DNA from: Candidatus Bathyarchaeota archaeon
GTDB taxonomy: Archaea; Thermoproteota; Bathyarchaeia; TCS64
Length of the DNA: 59,314 nucleotides
Assembly (NCBI GenBank): GCA_016783485.1
Contig: JADHWM010000003.1
Location: forward strand, 1 to 59,314
Direction of reading: 5' to 3'
Shown here: positions 18,297 through 28,445 of the stretch, piece by piece
Numbering within the stretch: the first letter of the stretch is position 1
Layout: every line of letters starts with the position of its first letter
Position numbers and translations under genes: made by a program
The notes under the pieces: generated by a model
What the model was told of the DNA's origin: nothing
Databases searched by the model: none
What the model saw: the letters and a program-made list of their open reading frames with translations, nothing else

Positions 18297-18983
18297 TCAC
18301 AAATCGATGGGAACCCTGCTCCCAAGGAACACTCCGTCAAAGTCCACCCGGGAAGAATACGCGTAGACCTCGACACCCTTCCTATTGGCCTCTTTAAGGT
18401 TCGCAGCGAAATCGGGGGCTGTCTCTGTATTGGGCCTGAAGCTGTTCGCATCAGGCCGTTGGATGAGGAAGAATACAGCTGACCTACCCTGCGTGAGGCC
18501 CCTGGTCAGAGTCAGGAGATGGCGGCTTCCTCTCTTGGTGGGGGCGTCTGGGAAGAGAGCGACGCCGTCCCTGATGAGGGTGCACGACTTCACCTCAAGG
18601 AAGAGCTTCCCTGAATCACTTTCGAGGAGAAAGTCGAGGCGTGACTCGCCGAAAGTGTACTCTGCTTTTTTGATACGAAAGTCTTTGAATGGTTCGATGT
18701 TGCCTCTGTCGACTGCCTCGTGGACTAGCTTGTTCGGGACATTGGAGTCGACGCTCACCAGGGTCCCCTGGTGGTCAACGAGAGTGAGGTTGTACTGGGT
18801 CTTCCTGGTATCTGATTGCACTGGTATGAGGTAGACCCGGGCGCCATGATAAAGGAGTTCCTTCATCCTGCCGGGATTCGGGATGAAGCAGGGGGTCTCA
18901 ACGCCATCCACGAGGACCACCCCGAGGAACCGGTTGGGCCTAGACTGGAAAACCGCCGGCACGAGGCGCCCACTGAACCTCAT
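18297..18983 (-). CDS. sfsA: DNA/RNA nuclease SfsA family
   Basis: RPNRFLGVVLVDGVETPCFIPNPGRMKELL, LFLEVKSCTLIRDGVALFPDAPTKRGSRHL. Confidence 0.92.
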   Translation of the reverse strand: MRFSGRLVPAVFQSRPNRFLGVVLVDGVETPCFIPNPGRMKELLYHGARVYLIPVQSDTRKTQYNLTLVDHQGTLVSVDSNVPNKLVHEAVDRGNIEPFKDFRIKKAEYTFGESRLDFLLESDSGKLFLEVKSCTLIRDGVALFPDAPTKRGSRHLLTLTRGLTQGRSAVFFLIQRPDANSFRPNTETAPDFAANLKEANRKGVEVYAYSSRVDFDGVFLGSRVPIDL

Positions 18984-18992
18984 ATCGTGGCC

Positions 18993-19784
18993 CTACCCCA
19001 GGGTCTTCAGGATCTCCTCGAGGGTCCACTGGCTCGAAGCGGCCACGAGCTTCAGCGTAGTCTCCCTGGTGAGCTCCAGGTCGTCTTCCGTAGCGCCCTC
19101 TGTGACATATGCTCCCCCGGCCTCCCTGAGGATGAGGAGCCCCGCTGCGACATCGGTGATCCTAAGCTTCCCTCTAACGTCGACGTGGGCGTCCACGATT
19201 CCCGAGGCGAGGTGGCACAGAGCGAGGGCGGAGGATCCCGTCTGGCGGAGGTGCCCTGCGCTCGCTATCAACTGTTTGACCCTATCGACGGGGGCGCCCT
19301 TGCTGATATCCAGGGAGACGAGGGCCTCTTTCACGAGCTTCGATTTGGAGGGGGCGATGCGTTTCCCCGTCCTCCATGCTCCTCTATTCCTTTCGGCCCT
19401 GTAGACATCCCCGGAATATAGATCTTTGATGAGGCCTAACGTCACCCCCGACATGCGGGGTGTCTCCGAGAGAGCCATGCTGGTGCAGGCGAAGGGGATG
19501 CCTCTCGCCAGGTTGGTGGTCCCGTCGACGGGGTCGACGACGAGCACGGGGCCCTGCTCCCCGATTTCGTAATCGCCTTCCTCGCTCACGACCCGAACTG
19601 GAAAACCGGCATCGCTGAGAGTCTCCCTGATCGCCTGCTGGGCTTCTGAGTCTAGGAGTTTTTTGAGACCGTCGGCGTCAAGGGAGGCCCTGCTCAGGAG
19701 GGCTTTCCTGACATTTGTGCGGACGTTCTCCGCGGCCTCAAGCAGGACGGGAGTCCACCGAGCGCTTAAGATGGGTTGAACCAT
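18993..19784 (-). CDS. Inositol monophosphatase / FBPase-like family
   Basis: VVSEEGDYEIG, VLVVDPVDGTTNLARGIPFA, RITDVAAGLLILREAGG. Confidence 0.9.
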   Translation of the reverse strand: MVQPILSARWTPVLLEAAENVRTNVRKALLSRASLDADGLKKLLDSEAQQAIRETLSDAGFPVRVVSEEGDYEIGEQGPVLVVDPVDGTTNLARGIPFACTSMALSETPRMSGVTLGLIKDLYSGDVYRAERNRGAWRTGKRIAPSKSKLVKEALVSLDISKGAPVDRVKQLIASAGHLRQTGSSALALCHLASGIVDAHVDVRGKLRITDVAAGLLILREAGGAYVTEGATEDDLELTRETTLKLVAASSQWTLEEILKTLG

Positions 19785-19892
19785 TCTCTCTCATCAAATG
19801 TTATCCTCATGGTTAACATTTTTGAGCCTAACAATTCTTTCGAAGAAAGCATGATTCGGGGTAAGGCACAGAGGGTCAAAGAGCTATATCCG

Positions 19893-20786
19893 TTAGAATG
19901 AGACCATAGATTTATAGAGATTGTACCGTCCCTCGATATCCTCGATGGTCAGGGGCAGGAACCTCTCAATGCTGAACTCCTCAACGGCGAATGAGCCCAT
20001 CACGTTCCCGTAGACCACGGCCTCCCTCATGACGGACTCGTCTAGACTCCCGCTCCGGGCCAGGTGACCCATGAATCCCCCTGCGAAGCAGTCACCCGCC
20101 CCCGTGGGATCCGTGATCTTCTCCAAGGGATAGCCACACGTGGGGAAGACCTTTTCCCGGGTGAAGAGGATGGCCCCGTGTTCCCCTTTCTTTACGACGA
20201 TAAACCTCGGGCCCCAATCGAGGATCTCCTTGGCTCCCGTGATTATGTTTGGGGCCTGGCATAGCTGCCTCACCTCGTTGTCGTTTAGGACCATGCCGTC
20301 GACCCTGGAGATGACCTCGATGAGCCCCTCCCTATCGGTGTTGATCCAGTATTCTATGGTGTCCGCAATGGTGAGGCGGGGACCGTCCACCTGGTCGAGG
20401 ACGCTGAGCTGCTGCTGGGGACCCACGTTACCCAGGTAGAGGAACTCCGCATCCTTGTACTCCTCGGGCACTACGGGGTCCCAGCCTCCGAAGACGTTCA
20501 GCTCCGTGGCGATTGAGGTCCGGGCCCCCAGGTCGAATCCGAAGCTCGAGACGTAGTGGAAGCTCTTCCCCTTCTCGACCACGAGTCCTGCGAGGTCTAG
20601 CCTGTCCCTGAAGATGTTCATGTACTCCTCTGGGAAATCGTCCCCCACGATCCCGATGAGGCCCGACTCGGCGAAGAAGCTCGCGGCGATGCTGGAGTAG
20701 GTCCCCGAGCCCCCGACCAGCTTGGATACGCTCTTGAAGGGGGTCTCGGTGGTGTCGAGGCCGACGGTGCCAAGGTTGACGATCAT
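19893..20786 (-). CDS. PfkB-family carbohydrate kinase
   Basis: VGGSGTYSSIAASFFAE and ITDPTGAGDCFAGGFMGHLA. Confidence 0.9.
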   Translation of the reverse strand: MIVNLGTVGLDTTETPFKSVSKLVGGSGTYSSIAASFFAESGLIGIVGDDFPEEYMNIFRDRLDLAGLVVEKGKSFHYVSSFGFDLGARTSIATELNVFGGWDPVVPEEYKDAEFLYLGNVGPQQQLSVLDQVDGPRLTIADTIEYWINTDREGLIEVISRVDGMVLNDNEVRQLCQAPNIITGAKEILDWGPRFIVVKKGEHGAILFTREKVFPTCGYPLEKITDPTGAGDCFAGGFMGHLARSGSLDESVMREAVVYGNVMGSFAVEEFSIERFLPLTIEDIEGRYNLYKSMVSF

Positions 20787-20854
20787 TCAACCACTGGGGG
20801 AAATGATGGGCGGTTCCCCTTATTATTTTACCCAATTTTCAATGGGTTTAACGG

Positions 20855-22009
20855 TCAATCGCCGGCGTAACTGAATTCGCCTAGCCTGCTCGTTATCTTG
20901 AGGGAGTTGCCTTTCTCGCTCTTCTCGCAGTGTCCGATGATCTGGACGCCTATCCCGAAGCTCTCAGCGATGCGAATCACGTCCTGGGCTGCCTCGGGTT
21001 CCACTATGAACTCGATGCCTATCCCCATGTTGAAGTCCTCGTACATTTCCCTCCACTCCACCCGTCCCTCCTTTTGGATGAGGTGGAAGACTGGGTCGGG
21101 CTCGGGCAGGGCGTCCTTGACATAACGCACTCCTTTCCCGAGGCCGAGGCACTTCGTCTGGCCTCCACCCGTGTTGTGGACCATGCCGTGAACCGAGTCC
21201 CCGACGCCTTCCAAGACCTTCGCTGCGATAGGGGCGAATATCCTGGTGGGCGACGTCAGGGCTTCACCGACAGTCATCCCGAGCCCATCCGGGCGATCCT
21301 CGTAACCGTAACTCCCCGTGAATCTCGCCCTGTCTGGGTGAGCGAGCTCGGGATATCTTTCTAGGTATTCTCCGCGCATCAGGCAGTTCCTTGCGAGGGT
21401 GTGACCGTTGCACATTATCCCGCTGTTCGCCTCCTCCTCGTAGCCGACCTTTCCGCCGCTCCGCAGGCCGACTATCACGTCCCCGGGGGAGATCTCGTAG
21501 CCAGTCACAACTTTGTCAAGTTCTACCCTAGCAAAGAGAGCCCCGCATACGTCCAGGGTCTTCATCTGGTCGGGGAGGTCTGCGGTCTCTCCACCCCCGA
21601 ATAAAACGGGCAGCCCGTTCTCCTCGAGCATCTTGAACGTATCCGCGAATCCCTGGGAGAGGGCCGCGAGCATCTCCACCCTGTCGATGAGAAGGGTGTT
21701 GTACGCTATGTAGTCTATGAAGGATATGGCTTCAGCCCCGACGCAGATGACGTCGTCGATGTTCATTGCGACGGCGTCCTGGGCCAGCCCTTTGAACCAT
21801 GAGGGATCCCCCGACTCTTTGTAGCAGAGGTAGCTCATGATGGGTTTGCTCCCCGCAGAGTCCGCGTGGGAGACGAGGCCCATACTCGGGTTCGTGGGGT
21901 CCCGGGTGATGACGCAGAAGGCTCCCGGGTAGAGGTTGTCCACGACGCCTTTGAACGCCTGGATGCCCTCCTTCTTCACGTCGACGCCGAGGGCTTTGTA
22001 TCGGGACAT
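20855..22009 (-). CDS. PurM-like (AIR synthase-related) protein
   Basis: SHADSAGSKPIMSYL, AMNIDDVICVGAE, LFGGGETADLPD, GMVHNTGGGQTKCL. Confidence 0.85.
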   Translation of the reverse strand: MSRYKALGVDVKKEGIQAFKGVVDNLYPGAFCVITRDPTNPSMGLVSHADSAGSKPIMSYLCYKESGDPSWFKGLAQDAVAMNIDDVICVGAEAISFIDYIAYNTLLIDRVEMLAALSQGFADTFKMLEENGLPVLFGGGETADLPDQMKTLDVCGALFARVELDKVVTGYEISPGDVIVGLRSGGKVGYEEEANSGIMCNGHTLARNCLMRGEYLERYPELAHPDRARFTGSYGYEDRPDGLGMTVGEALTSPTRIFAPIAAKVLEGVGDSVHGMVHNTGGGQTKCLGLGKGVRYVKDALPEPDPVFHLIQKEGRVEWREMYEDFNMGIGIEFIVEPEAAQDVIRIAESFGIGVQIIGHCEKSEKGNSLKITSRLGEFSYAGD

Positions 22010-22065
22010 CTCGGCGAAAATATGGAGTCACTCATCTTAAAGTTATGGACGAGGCTAGAGCAGTC

Positions 22066-23634
22066 TCAGGGGTGGGAGATGGATCCTATCTGGTCGACGA
22101 TAGCCTCTTGGAGCCTGATATAGTCGCCGTCGCTTATCCAGCCTCCCCGCCGGAGCCTCGTGAGCCCGAGCATCATCTGGTCCACCGCCTCCCTGCTCCG
22201 GAACAGGTTCAGCCTCTCCGCCTCCTGGCGGTATGCCCGGCCCACCTGGTTATCCCTCCCGAGGCTCCTCACAGCCCTCTCCAGGAACCGATCCGAGAAC
22301 CCCCCCACGGGCCTGATCAGCATGTTCACCTTACTCTCGAGATCGTCCGCTAGCATCCGCCTGAACCTCGAGAATAGGCCGGGGCTGCCCACCACTTCCA
22401 CCGGGGGATAGAAGTCGAACCTCTTCCGACCGAAGTGGAAGACGTAGAAGGGTATGTTTATCTCGAGGTCTCCCTCGTCCAGCTCTACCTTGTATTTGTC
22501 GAGGGACTTGAGCTTGTTTCTCTTTCTCCGGCTGAGGGCATCGATCTGACCCGAGATCGCCTTTGCTTCGGCCAGTATCTCCGCTTCGAGGGATTGGATC
22601 TCCTCGAGCCTGTCCCGAGTCTGGGCTCGTTCATCCGCCAGCTTCTCCTCGTCGCCCCTCAGCTCGGCGTCGAACTGGACCCTCAGGACCTTGATCTCGG
22701 CGTCCCTCTTCCCCTCGAGGCTCTTCACCGCTTTCTCGAGCTCCCCGAACTTTTTCTTGAGCTCCCTCAGGGCCTTCTCGGAATCAAGCGTCCCTTTGTC
22801 ATCCGTTGATTTCAGTTGGTCCACCCTTTTCTCCGCCCGGGTGAGCTTCCTCTTGCGCTTGGTCCGCTCCTCCCTCAGTGGGCCCGTCTGCCTCTTGTAG
22901 GATGAGCGGACACGGGTGATTTCCCTGTCCAACTTCTTCTTGAGCCCACCCCTCTTCTTCTCGAGGGCTCCTTTCAGGCGTTCCTGGATCTTTAGGCTGC
23001 CATCCTTGATGTTCAGGGACTCTTCCTTCAGCACTTTCCGGGCTGTGTCCAGGGATTCTTGGAGACCCTTCTTGGCATTCTCTAGGGTTTTCTGGTCCTC
23101 CTCGAGAGTTTTATGGAGCCTTATAAGGGAGTCCAACACAGCTTTGACCTCCGCGTCTTCGAGGATCGGGTTGAAGATAATGGAATTAACATCGGACTCT
23201 GGCTCCATGGTCCTTTCGAGCAGCCCGTTTATTTCCCCGAGCTTCGGAGGCTGGGCCACAAGCCCGGTGAACGTCAGGGTCTCCTGCCCCGTGAAATCCT
23301 TGAAATGACCTGAGAGCCCCTTGAGCCCTTTGAGATAGTTCTCGGGCTCCACCGAGACCTTGTCAACAGCCTTGATGAAGGGCTCCACGTCCGGGATGAG
23401 TTTGTACCTGAGGCTGGTCTTGTGGAGCCCGAGGAGATCGACCATCACCGATCCCCCATCGTATCGCTTGAAGAGAAGTGGATAGGTCGCGAAGGAGGCA
23501 GCCTCCAGGACCCCCGTCCCTCTCCGGGAGTCCCCCACTATGAAGAGTGAGGCGAGCTCGAGCTCTTTGGTGAAAGGTTGGCCTCTGCTGCCGTCATCTA
23601 AGACATATGGGACAGTCAGTCTCTTCGAGCTCAT
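22066..23634 (-). CDS. Large coiled-coil protein of unknown function
   Basis: 522 aa; long central K/E/R-rich heptad region flanked by globular ends. Confidence 0.7.
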   Translation of the reverse strand: MSSKRLTVPYVLDDGSRGQPFTKELELASLFIVGDSRRGTGVLEAASFATYPLLFKRYDGGSVMVDLLGLHKTSLRYKLIPDVEPFIKAVDKVSVEPENYLKGLKGLSGHFKDFTGQETLTFTGLVAQPPKLGEINGLLERTMEPESDVNSIIFNPILEDAEVKAVLDSLIRLHKTLEEDQKTLENAKKGLQESLDTARKVLKEESLNIKDGSLKIQERLKGALEKKRGGLKKKLDREITRVRSSYKRQTGPLREERTKRKRKLTRAEKRVDQLKSTDDKGTLDSEKALRELKKKFGELEKAVKSLEGKRDAEIKVLRVQFDAELRGDEEKLADERAQTRDRLEEIQSLEAEILAEAKAISGQIDALSRRKRNKLKSLDKYKVELDEGDLEINIPFYVFHFGRKRFDFYPPVEVVGSPGLFSRFRRMLADDLESKVNMLIRPVGGFSDRFLERAVRSLGRDNQVGRAYRQEAERLNLFRSREAVDQMMLGLTRLRRGGWISDGDYIRLQEAIVDQIGSISHP

Positions 23635-23692
23635 GGGACCCTCCCTAACCTAGATTACACTCTCGCCTAAAAAAATACGGTATTCTATCCCG

Positions 23693-24757
23693 TCAACGGA
23701 ATTCCCAATATTCTCGGAGGTGTCTCTTAACGTCCCCGATGATTCTCTCGGTCTCCTTGAGCACGGCCTCGGAGCTTATCGGGGGCGGAGCCAACTCTAC
23801 ACTCGGATTCTCCTCGCCCATCGCCCCGGTGAGGAGTGAGAGCCACCCTTCGGCGACGGTGGCCGGGTTGTAGCCGCTGCAGCAGAGGTCGACGACGCCG
23901 CAACCAGCCTCCTCCGCTGCCTGGGACGCGGCCTTCCCGATTGTCCAGAGCCCTTGGAAGGTCAAGATGAGGCTCCCGAGGCCGTCCATGAAGTGGGGGT
24001 CTGTGCCCCCGTTTCTGATGATCGCCTGGGGCTTGAACTCACATGCTAGGGGTTTGAAGACCTCCTCGAGGAACAGTGCCATGCAGCGGTCACCTGCGCC
24101 CGGAGGGAGTGGCACGTTCACCGTGAATCCAGCACCTTTACCCTCCCCGATCTGTTCGATGAAGCCCGTTCCAGGGTAGATGGTGAGGGGGTTCTGGTGC
24201 ACCGAGACGAATAGGATCCGGGAGTCCTCATAGAAGATGTCCATGGTGCCGTTCCCAGCGTGGACATCGGAGTCGAGGATGAGCACCCTCTCCAGGCCGT
24301 GGCGCTCGATGAGGCTCTGAGCGCAAACAGCGACGTCGTTGAAGACGCAGAAACCTCCCCCGTATCTCCGCCCAGCGTGGTGGAGCCCCCCGCCGACACC
24401 GAACCCTATCTCGGCGGCTCCCGTGGCGACTAGTTCCCCGGCCAGCACGGATCCCCCGACGATGAGACGCGCCGCCTCCACTATGGACGGGCTGAGGGGG
24501 GTGTCGCCCGACAGCGGGATGTAGTGTCCGCTTCGATTCTCAACTTCCCTGATGTAGGACTCTGGATGGATCAGCTCCAGAAGCTCATCGCCGGCGGGTT
24601 CGGGCTCCAAGACGGAGACTCTCGGATCGTTTAGAAAACCATGGGTCTCCAGGAGGCTCATGAACTTAGGGAACCTGTCGCTCCTGAAGGGATGGCCTGG
24701 GCCGAAGTCGTATCCGGAGATCCCCTCATGGTAAACCACGGCGACCGGTTCCATCAA
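23693..24757 (-). CDS. Histone deacetylase / AcuC-family amidohydrolase
   Basis: GGGLHHAGRRYGGGFCVFNDVAVCAQ, ILDSDVHAGNGTMDIF. Confidence 0.9.
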   Translation of the reverse strand: MMEPVAVVYHEGISGYDFGPGHPFRSDRFPKFMSLLETHGFLNDPRVSVLEPEPAGDELLELIHPESYIREVENRSGHYIPLSGDTPLSPSIVEAARLIVGGSVLAGELVATGAAEIGFGVGGGLHHAGRRYGGGFCVFNDVAVCAQSLIERHGLERVLILDSDVHAGNGTMDIFYEDSRILFVSVHQNPLTIYPGTGFIEQIGEGKGAGFTVNVPLPPGAGDRCMALFLEEVFKPLACEFKPQAIIRNGGTDPHFMDGLGSLILTFQGLWTIGKAASQAAEEAGCGVVDLCCSGYNPATVAEGWLSLLTGAMGEENPSVELAPPPISSEAVLKETERIIGDVKRHLREYWEFR

Positions 24758-24837
24758 GCTTCACCCGATGCATCATTACTCTCGATCGGGAAAGATAAGG
24801 GGATATCCCTGACCGCTTCGATGGCGCTCGCTGCGGG

Positions 24838-26370
24838 TTATTCAATGATGATTCTCTCGAGGCGGGTCTGATTCACCACGTAGATCCGGATGCCGTGCAC
24901 CTCCTCCTTTAGTAACAGCAGGTCAGGATATTCCCGGCTCACCACCGCCCAGACGGGGTGGGATCGGCTTCCGCAGTGGAGCCACAGGGTCACGTTGTAC
25001 CTGGCAAACCATCTGGCGTATCTCGCGGGGTCGGTCACTCCGTAGTAGTGGGGGGCATAATGATTACTCAGGAGATCCTCGGGGCTTACACCCCACATTG
25101 AGACGAGCCTATAGTTCGCCGTTGGATGGTCGCAGACGATGGTCCCGTTAACGTAGTGGCTTGATGCCGCATCCGCGACATCGAAGATGTCGAGGGTCTC
25201 GCCCTGAAAAGTCCCGTAGGCGGGGAGGATGGCGTTCATGGTTATCAGTTCTAGCACCAAAACCGCGACTGTAAGGGGGATCCACCTGGCATGGCTCCGG
25301 GACACCCTCAACTCCACTCTATAGATGAGATAGGCGAGGAGCACTGATCCCACCGCAGCCAGGGGCAGGCTCATCCTGAGCATGTAAAGGAGATGCTTCG
25401 GATCCCCCGGGTAGTACGTGATGAAGATGGGCCCGAACACCACCGCGGATATGAGGAAGAAGAGGAAGAGATGGTATCTCCTCCATCGGCGCCGAACCAT
25501 GTGGGCAAAGGAGCCTGAGAGGGCGACGGCCGAGCCCAGGAGGAGCTGGCCCGTGGCCTTCCCGGGCCAGGCGCGCAGCTTGTCTCCCAGCCACATCGTC
25601 ATGAGGCGGGGGAGGGGTAGGCCCAGCCCTCGCTGGGTCCAGCCTCCGAAGACGCTGAAGAGGCTCCAGTAGAGGGGATAAATGGCGTTAGAGGTCCAGT
25701 GCCTGAACAGGAAGCAGAAGAGGCTCATGACTATGAGCCAGCTGAGGGCGAAGGCTTGGATCCTCTGAGAGGCCCTCTCGATCGCGACGGCCCCGGCGAC
25801 GAATATCAGGGAGACGAGCCAATACTCGGTCCTAGACTGCGCCGCGAGGGCGAGGAACAGCCCCGACCAGCCGGGCTTGGTGTTGAAGAGGGCGAGGGAT
25901 AGGAGGGCGAAGAACAGGGCGAGGGGTTCCTGGAGGGCGACGATGTCGAATATCCCGGCCACGGGGTATAGGGCGTAGATCAGGCCGGCGGAGAGCCCGA
26001 CTCTCCAGTAAAAGTTGTCCCGCCCGATGATGTAGATCAGGTACGTGTTCGCTCCGGCGAGAATGATGTTCAGTATTCGGTAGGGCAGGATGGAGGCTGT
26101 AGACATCACCCCTAGGAGGAGGGTCTGAACCAAGTGGGGTACGACCCCCCAGTAGTACTCGCACCCGTTGAGGTCCCAGAGCCTCCCCCTCTGGAGGCCG
26201 ATCTTGAGCGTCATGTAGGATATCTGCCAGTGGTGGTAAGAATCGGAGTTCCAGTCGACGGGGATGGAGGCCCAGACGAGGATGCGCGGTATGAAGGCGA
26301 TCAGGGAGAAGAAGATGTACGTGTATCTGGGGTTCGAAAGGATTGGGTAGAGGCGTTCGTCGAACCCCAT
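24838..26370 (-). CDS. Polytopic membrane glycosyltransferase (GT39-like/ArnT-like)
   Basis: 510 aa, many TM helices; NSDSYHHWQISYM early acidic motif. Confidence 0.7.
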   Translation of the reverse strand: MGFDERLYPILSNPRYTYIFFSLIAFIPRILVWASIPVDWNSDSYHHWQISYMTLKIGLQRGRLWDLNGCEYYWGVVPHLVQTLLLGVMSTASILPYRILNIILAGANTYLIYIIGRDNFYWRVGLSAGLIYALYPVAGIFDIVALQEPLALFFALLSLALFNTKPGWSGLFLALAAQSRTEYWLVSLIFVAGAVAIERASQRIQAFALSWLIVMSLFCFLFRHWTSNAIYPLYWSLFSVFGGWTQRGLGLPLPRLMTMWLGDKLRAWPGKATGQLLLGSAVALSGSFAHMVRRRWRRYHLFLFFLISAVVFGPIFITYYPGDPKHLLYMLRMSLPLAAVGSVLLAYLIYRVELRVSRSHARWIPLTVAVLVLELITMNAILPAYGTFQGETLDIFDVADAASSHYVNGTIVCDHPTANYRLVSMWGVSPEDLLSNHYAPHYYGVTDPARYARWFARYNVTLWLHCGSRSHPVWAVVSREYPDLLLLKEEVHGIRIYVVNQTRLERIIIE

Positions 26371-26725
26371 CGCATACTGTCATATATTTTTGAATGTTAT
26401 TAAGGTGCTCTTTAGCTCGCGCCTGCGAGCGGGGGCAGTTCCTCGTTGCCACCGGGGGTGGGGGTATCTGGCTCATAAGGGGGCCCTGAAAGAGTGGCGT
26501 CTTAGGGCGGATGACTCCTCTGGGAGCCTTCCTGAGCGGAAACTTGTACGAAAATGATAGCTCTTCGCCCTGACTCGTCCTTTCATGGGCTCCCCTCGTC
26601 ATGAGCGTCGCTTTCATAGTTATCGTCGAGGAGCCTGAACCGAGGGAAATCTGGCGTCGTAGCCTGTTCAGAGAGCTTCCGCTAGCGTTGAGAAATTAAA
26701 AAATTAGAGTTCTGATAATAATATA

Positions 26726-27106
26726 TCAGGAAATGGCCAGCTTGAGGGCTTCCTTTGTCTCCGCTGGAAAGTCCTTCATAAGGCTAGATATCACGGTCTG
26801 CGCGACGTACTTTTTGAAAGAAGTCTCGTTCAGCTTTGGCCTGTAGACCCTGTGGTAACCGCCCTTGCCTGTCCGCTCATCGTAATCGAGGACGCCCTCG
26901 TCCACCATTGCGTTGAGGAAGTTGATTATGGACGCGCGGCTGATTGTCTTACCCACAAGCCTGTCGTTGACGTGGCTCCAGACCTCTCTCGAGATGGCGC
27001 CCTCCTCGTTTCTTTCCCAGACGAACCTCAAGGCTTCTTCCTGGTAGTCACGGAAGACCTTTGAGAGACCGTCGCTCGCCGGATTAAATATCAGTGTCAT
27101 ATTCAA
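26726..27106 (-). CDS. Winged-helix transcriptional regulator (BlaI/penicillinase-repressor-like)
   Basis: 126 aa; GAISREVWSHVNDRLVGKTISRASIINFLNAMVDEGVLDYDERTGKGGYHRVYRP. Confidence 0.7.
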   Translation of the reverse strand: MNMTLIFNPASDGLSKVFRDYQEEALRFVWERNEEGAISREVWSHVNDRLVGKTISRASIINFLNAMVDEGVLDYDERTGKGGYHRVYRPKLNETSFKKYVAQTVISSLMKDFPAETKEALKLAIS

Positions 27107-27390
27107 GTCACCGAATGTCTGCTCATCGTTGGGGTTTAAATATAAACGTTTTGTATGAGATAACTGATATTTTCTACTCTTTGTAAAAAACTATTATTTT
27201 TTTTACATTTTTCTTGCATAGGAGTGGTTTTATATCTTAAATATGAAAGTAAAGATTAAAAAAACGGCATTCCCAAGATTCCGACGTTTTAATGAAATAT
27301 TAATATAATGATGCCGGCCCCTCATCCGGTGGTTTTCCGCACATCGAGGAACGGGGTGGGGTTATCGTGATCGTTAACCTTTCCCAACAG

Positions 27391-28248
27391 TCACGGGGGC
27401 GTAAGCGGATCGATGTTATCGGTTGCTATGGAGCGGAGCATCTCCTGGGGGATCTTGAGGTCTTCGTGGGTCGCATACCTGTTGATGTTCAACATCATAT
27501 CCATGTAGGGTCTCTGGCGGACCCCCGGGTAGTCTGTCCCAAATATGAGCTTGTTGATGACTCCGAGGTTGAGGGCGGTGAGGAGGTCTTTCCAGAGCAT
27601 GAAGGGATAGCTCGGATGGTTGATGTTCCCGTAGGGCCAGCTTATATCACACCAAACGTTGGCGTGTTTCCGGGCGACATAGAGGGTCTCGTCCACCCTG
27701 GGATAGCCGAGGTGGGCGAGGACGATCTTGAGTTCGGGGAAGCTGTAAGCGACCTCGTCGATGAGGGCTGGATCCGAGTGTTTCAGCAGGTCCCCGGGGT
27801 CGGGCATCCCCGCGTGGTGGAACATGATGGGCATCCCGATGCCCGAGGCGGCCTCGTAGACCGGGAAGACGTCCGGATCGTTCACGAAGTATCCGTCGGT
27901 GGTGGGATAGAGCTTGAGCCCAAAGAGTCCGAGTTCCCCCCTCTGCTTCAGGACCTCGTCCCCTGACCCCCCGTGTGTGGGATTGACGTAGCCGAACCCG
28001 ATGAGCCTGTCGGAGGCCCGGGAGACGAAGGCTGAAACCTGTTCCGGGGATGTCCGTTTGTCGGATAAGACGACGGCTTTCTGGAACCCCGCCTCATCGA
28101 GGTCGGCGAGGAACTCCTCCAGGGTGACTGAGACGACGGTCGGGTTCTCGATGTCTGCGTACTCCGTCATGGAGATGTGGCAGTGATAGTCCACCCTTGG
28201 GGAATCATTGCTGGTTGCAGGCTTGTCTGCCTGCCTTGTAAGAGTCAA
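27391..28248 (-). CDS. Amidohydrolase (amidohydro_2) family protein
   Basis: VDYHCHISM, MPIMFHHAGMPD, IVLAHLGYPR, LIFGTDYPGV. Confidence 0.88.
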   Translation of the reverse strand: MTLTRQADKPATSNDSPRVDYHCHISMTEYADIENPTVVSVTLEEFLADLDEAGFQKAVVLSDKRTSPEQVSAFVSRASDRLIGFGYVNPTHGGSGDEVLKQRGELGLFGLKLYPTTDGYFVNDPDVFPVYEAASGIGMPIMFHHAGMPDPGDLLKHSDPALIDEVAYSFPELKIVLAHLGYPRVDETLYVARKHANVWCDISWPYGNINHPSYPFMLWKDLLTALNLGVINKLIFGTDYPGVRQRPYMDMMLNINRYATHEDLKIPQEMLRSIATDNIDPLTPP

Positions 28249-28390
28249 ACTTGTTCATCCTAGCTAGATGAAAACGTGGCTTAAGGATTTTGAGGGTCTG
28301 AGGCGACTTCTTCCGTCCTTCGGAATATACTATTAACTTGGCAATTAGTGAGCTTTTTCTTCTCTTTTCCTCTTTTTATAAAACAAAACG

Positions 28391-28443
28391 TATAAATATT
28401 AGGCTGGACTAAACCTGTTGGTACGGATTTAGGTAAACCTAAA
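28391..28443 (+). promoter_or_regulatory. Promoter of FTR1 gene with DtxR-like palindrome
   Basis: TATAAATA (28391-28398); TTAG-N6-CTAA (28399-28412); TTTAGGT-AA-ACCTAAA (28428-28443), perfect 7-bp arms. Confidence 0.65.
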
Positions 28444-28445
28444 AA

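Noticed and set aside
24838-26370. Minus-strand ORF 25832-26617 overlapping the membrane glycosyltransferase as a separate gene
   Set aside because: Overlaps in a different frame, R/P/H-rich composition typical of spurious frames; only its upstream part (26371-26617) is unshared and shows no domain.
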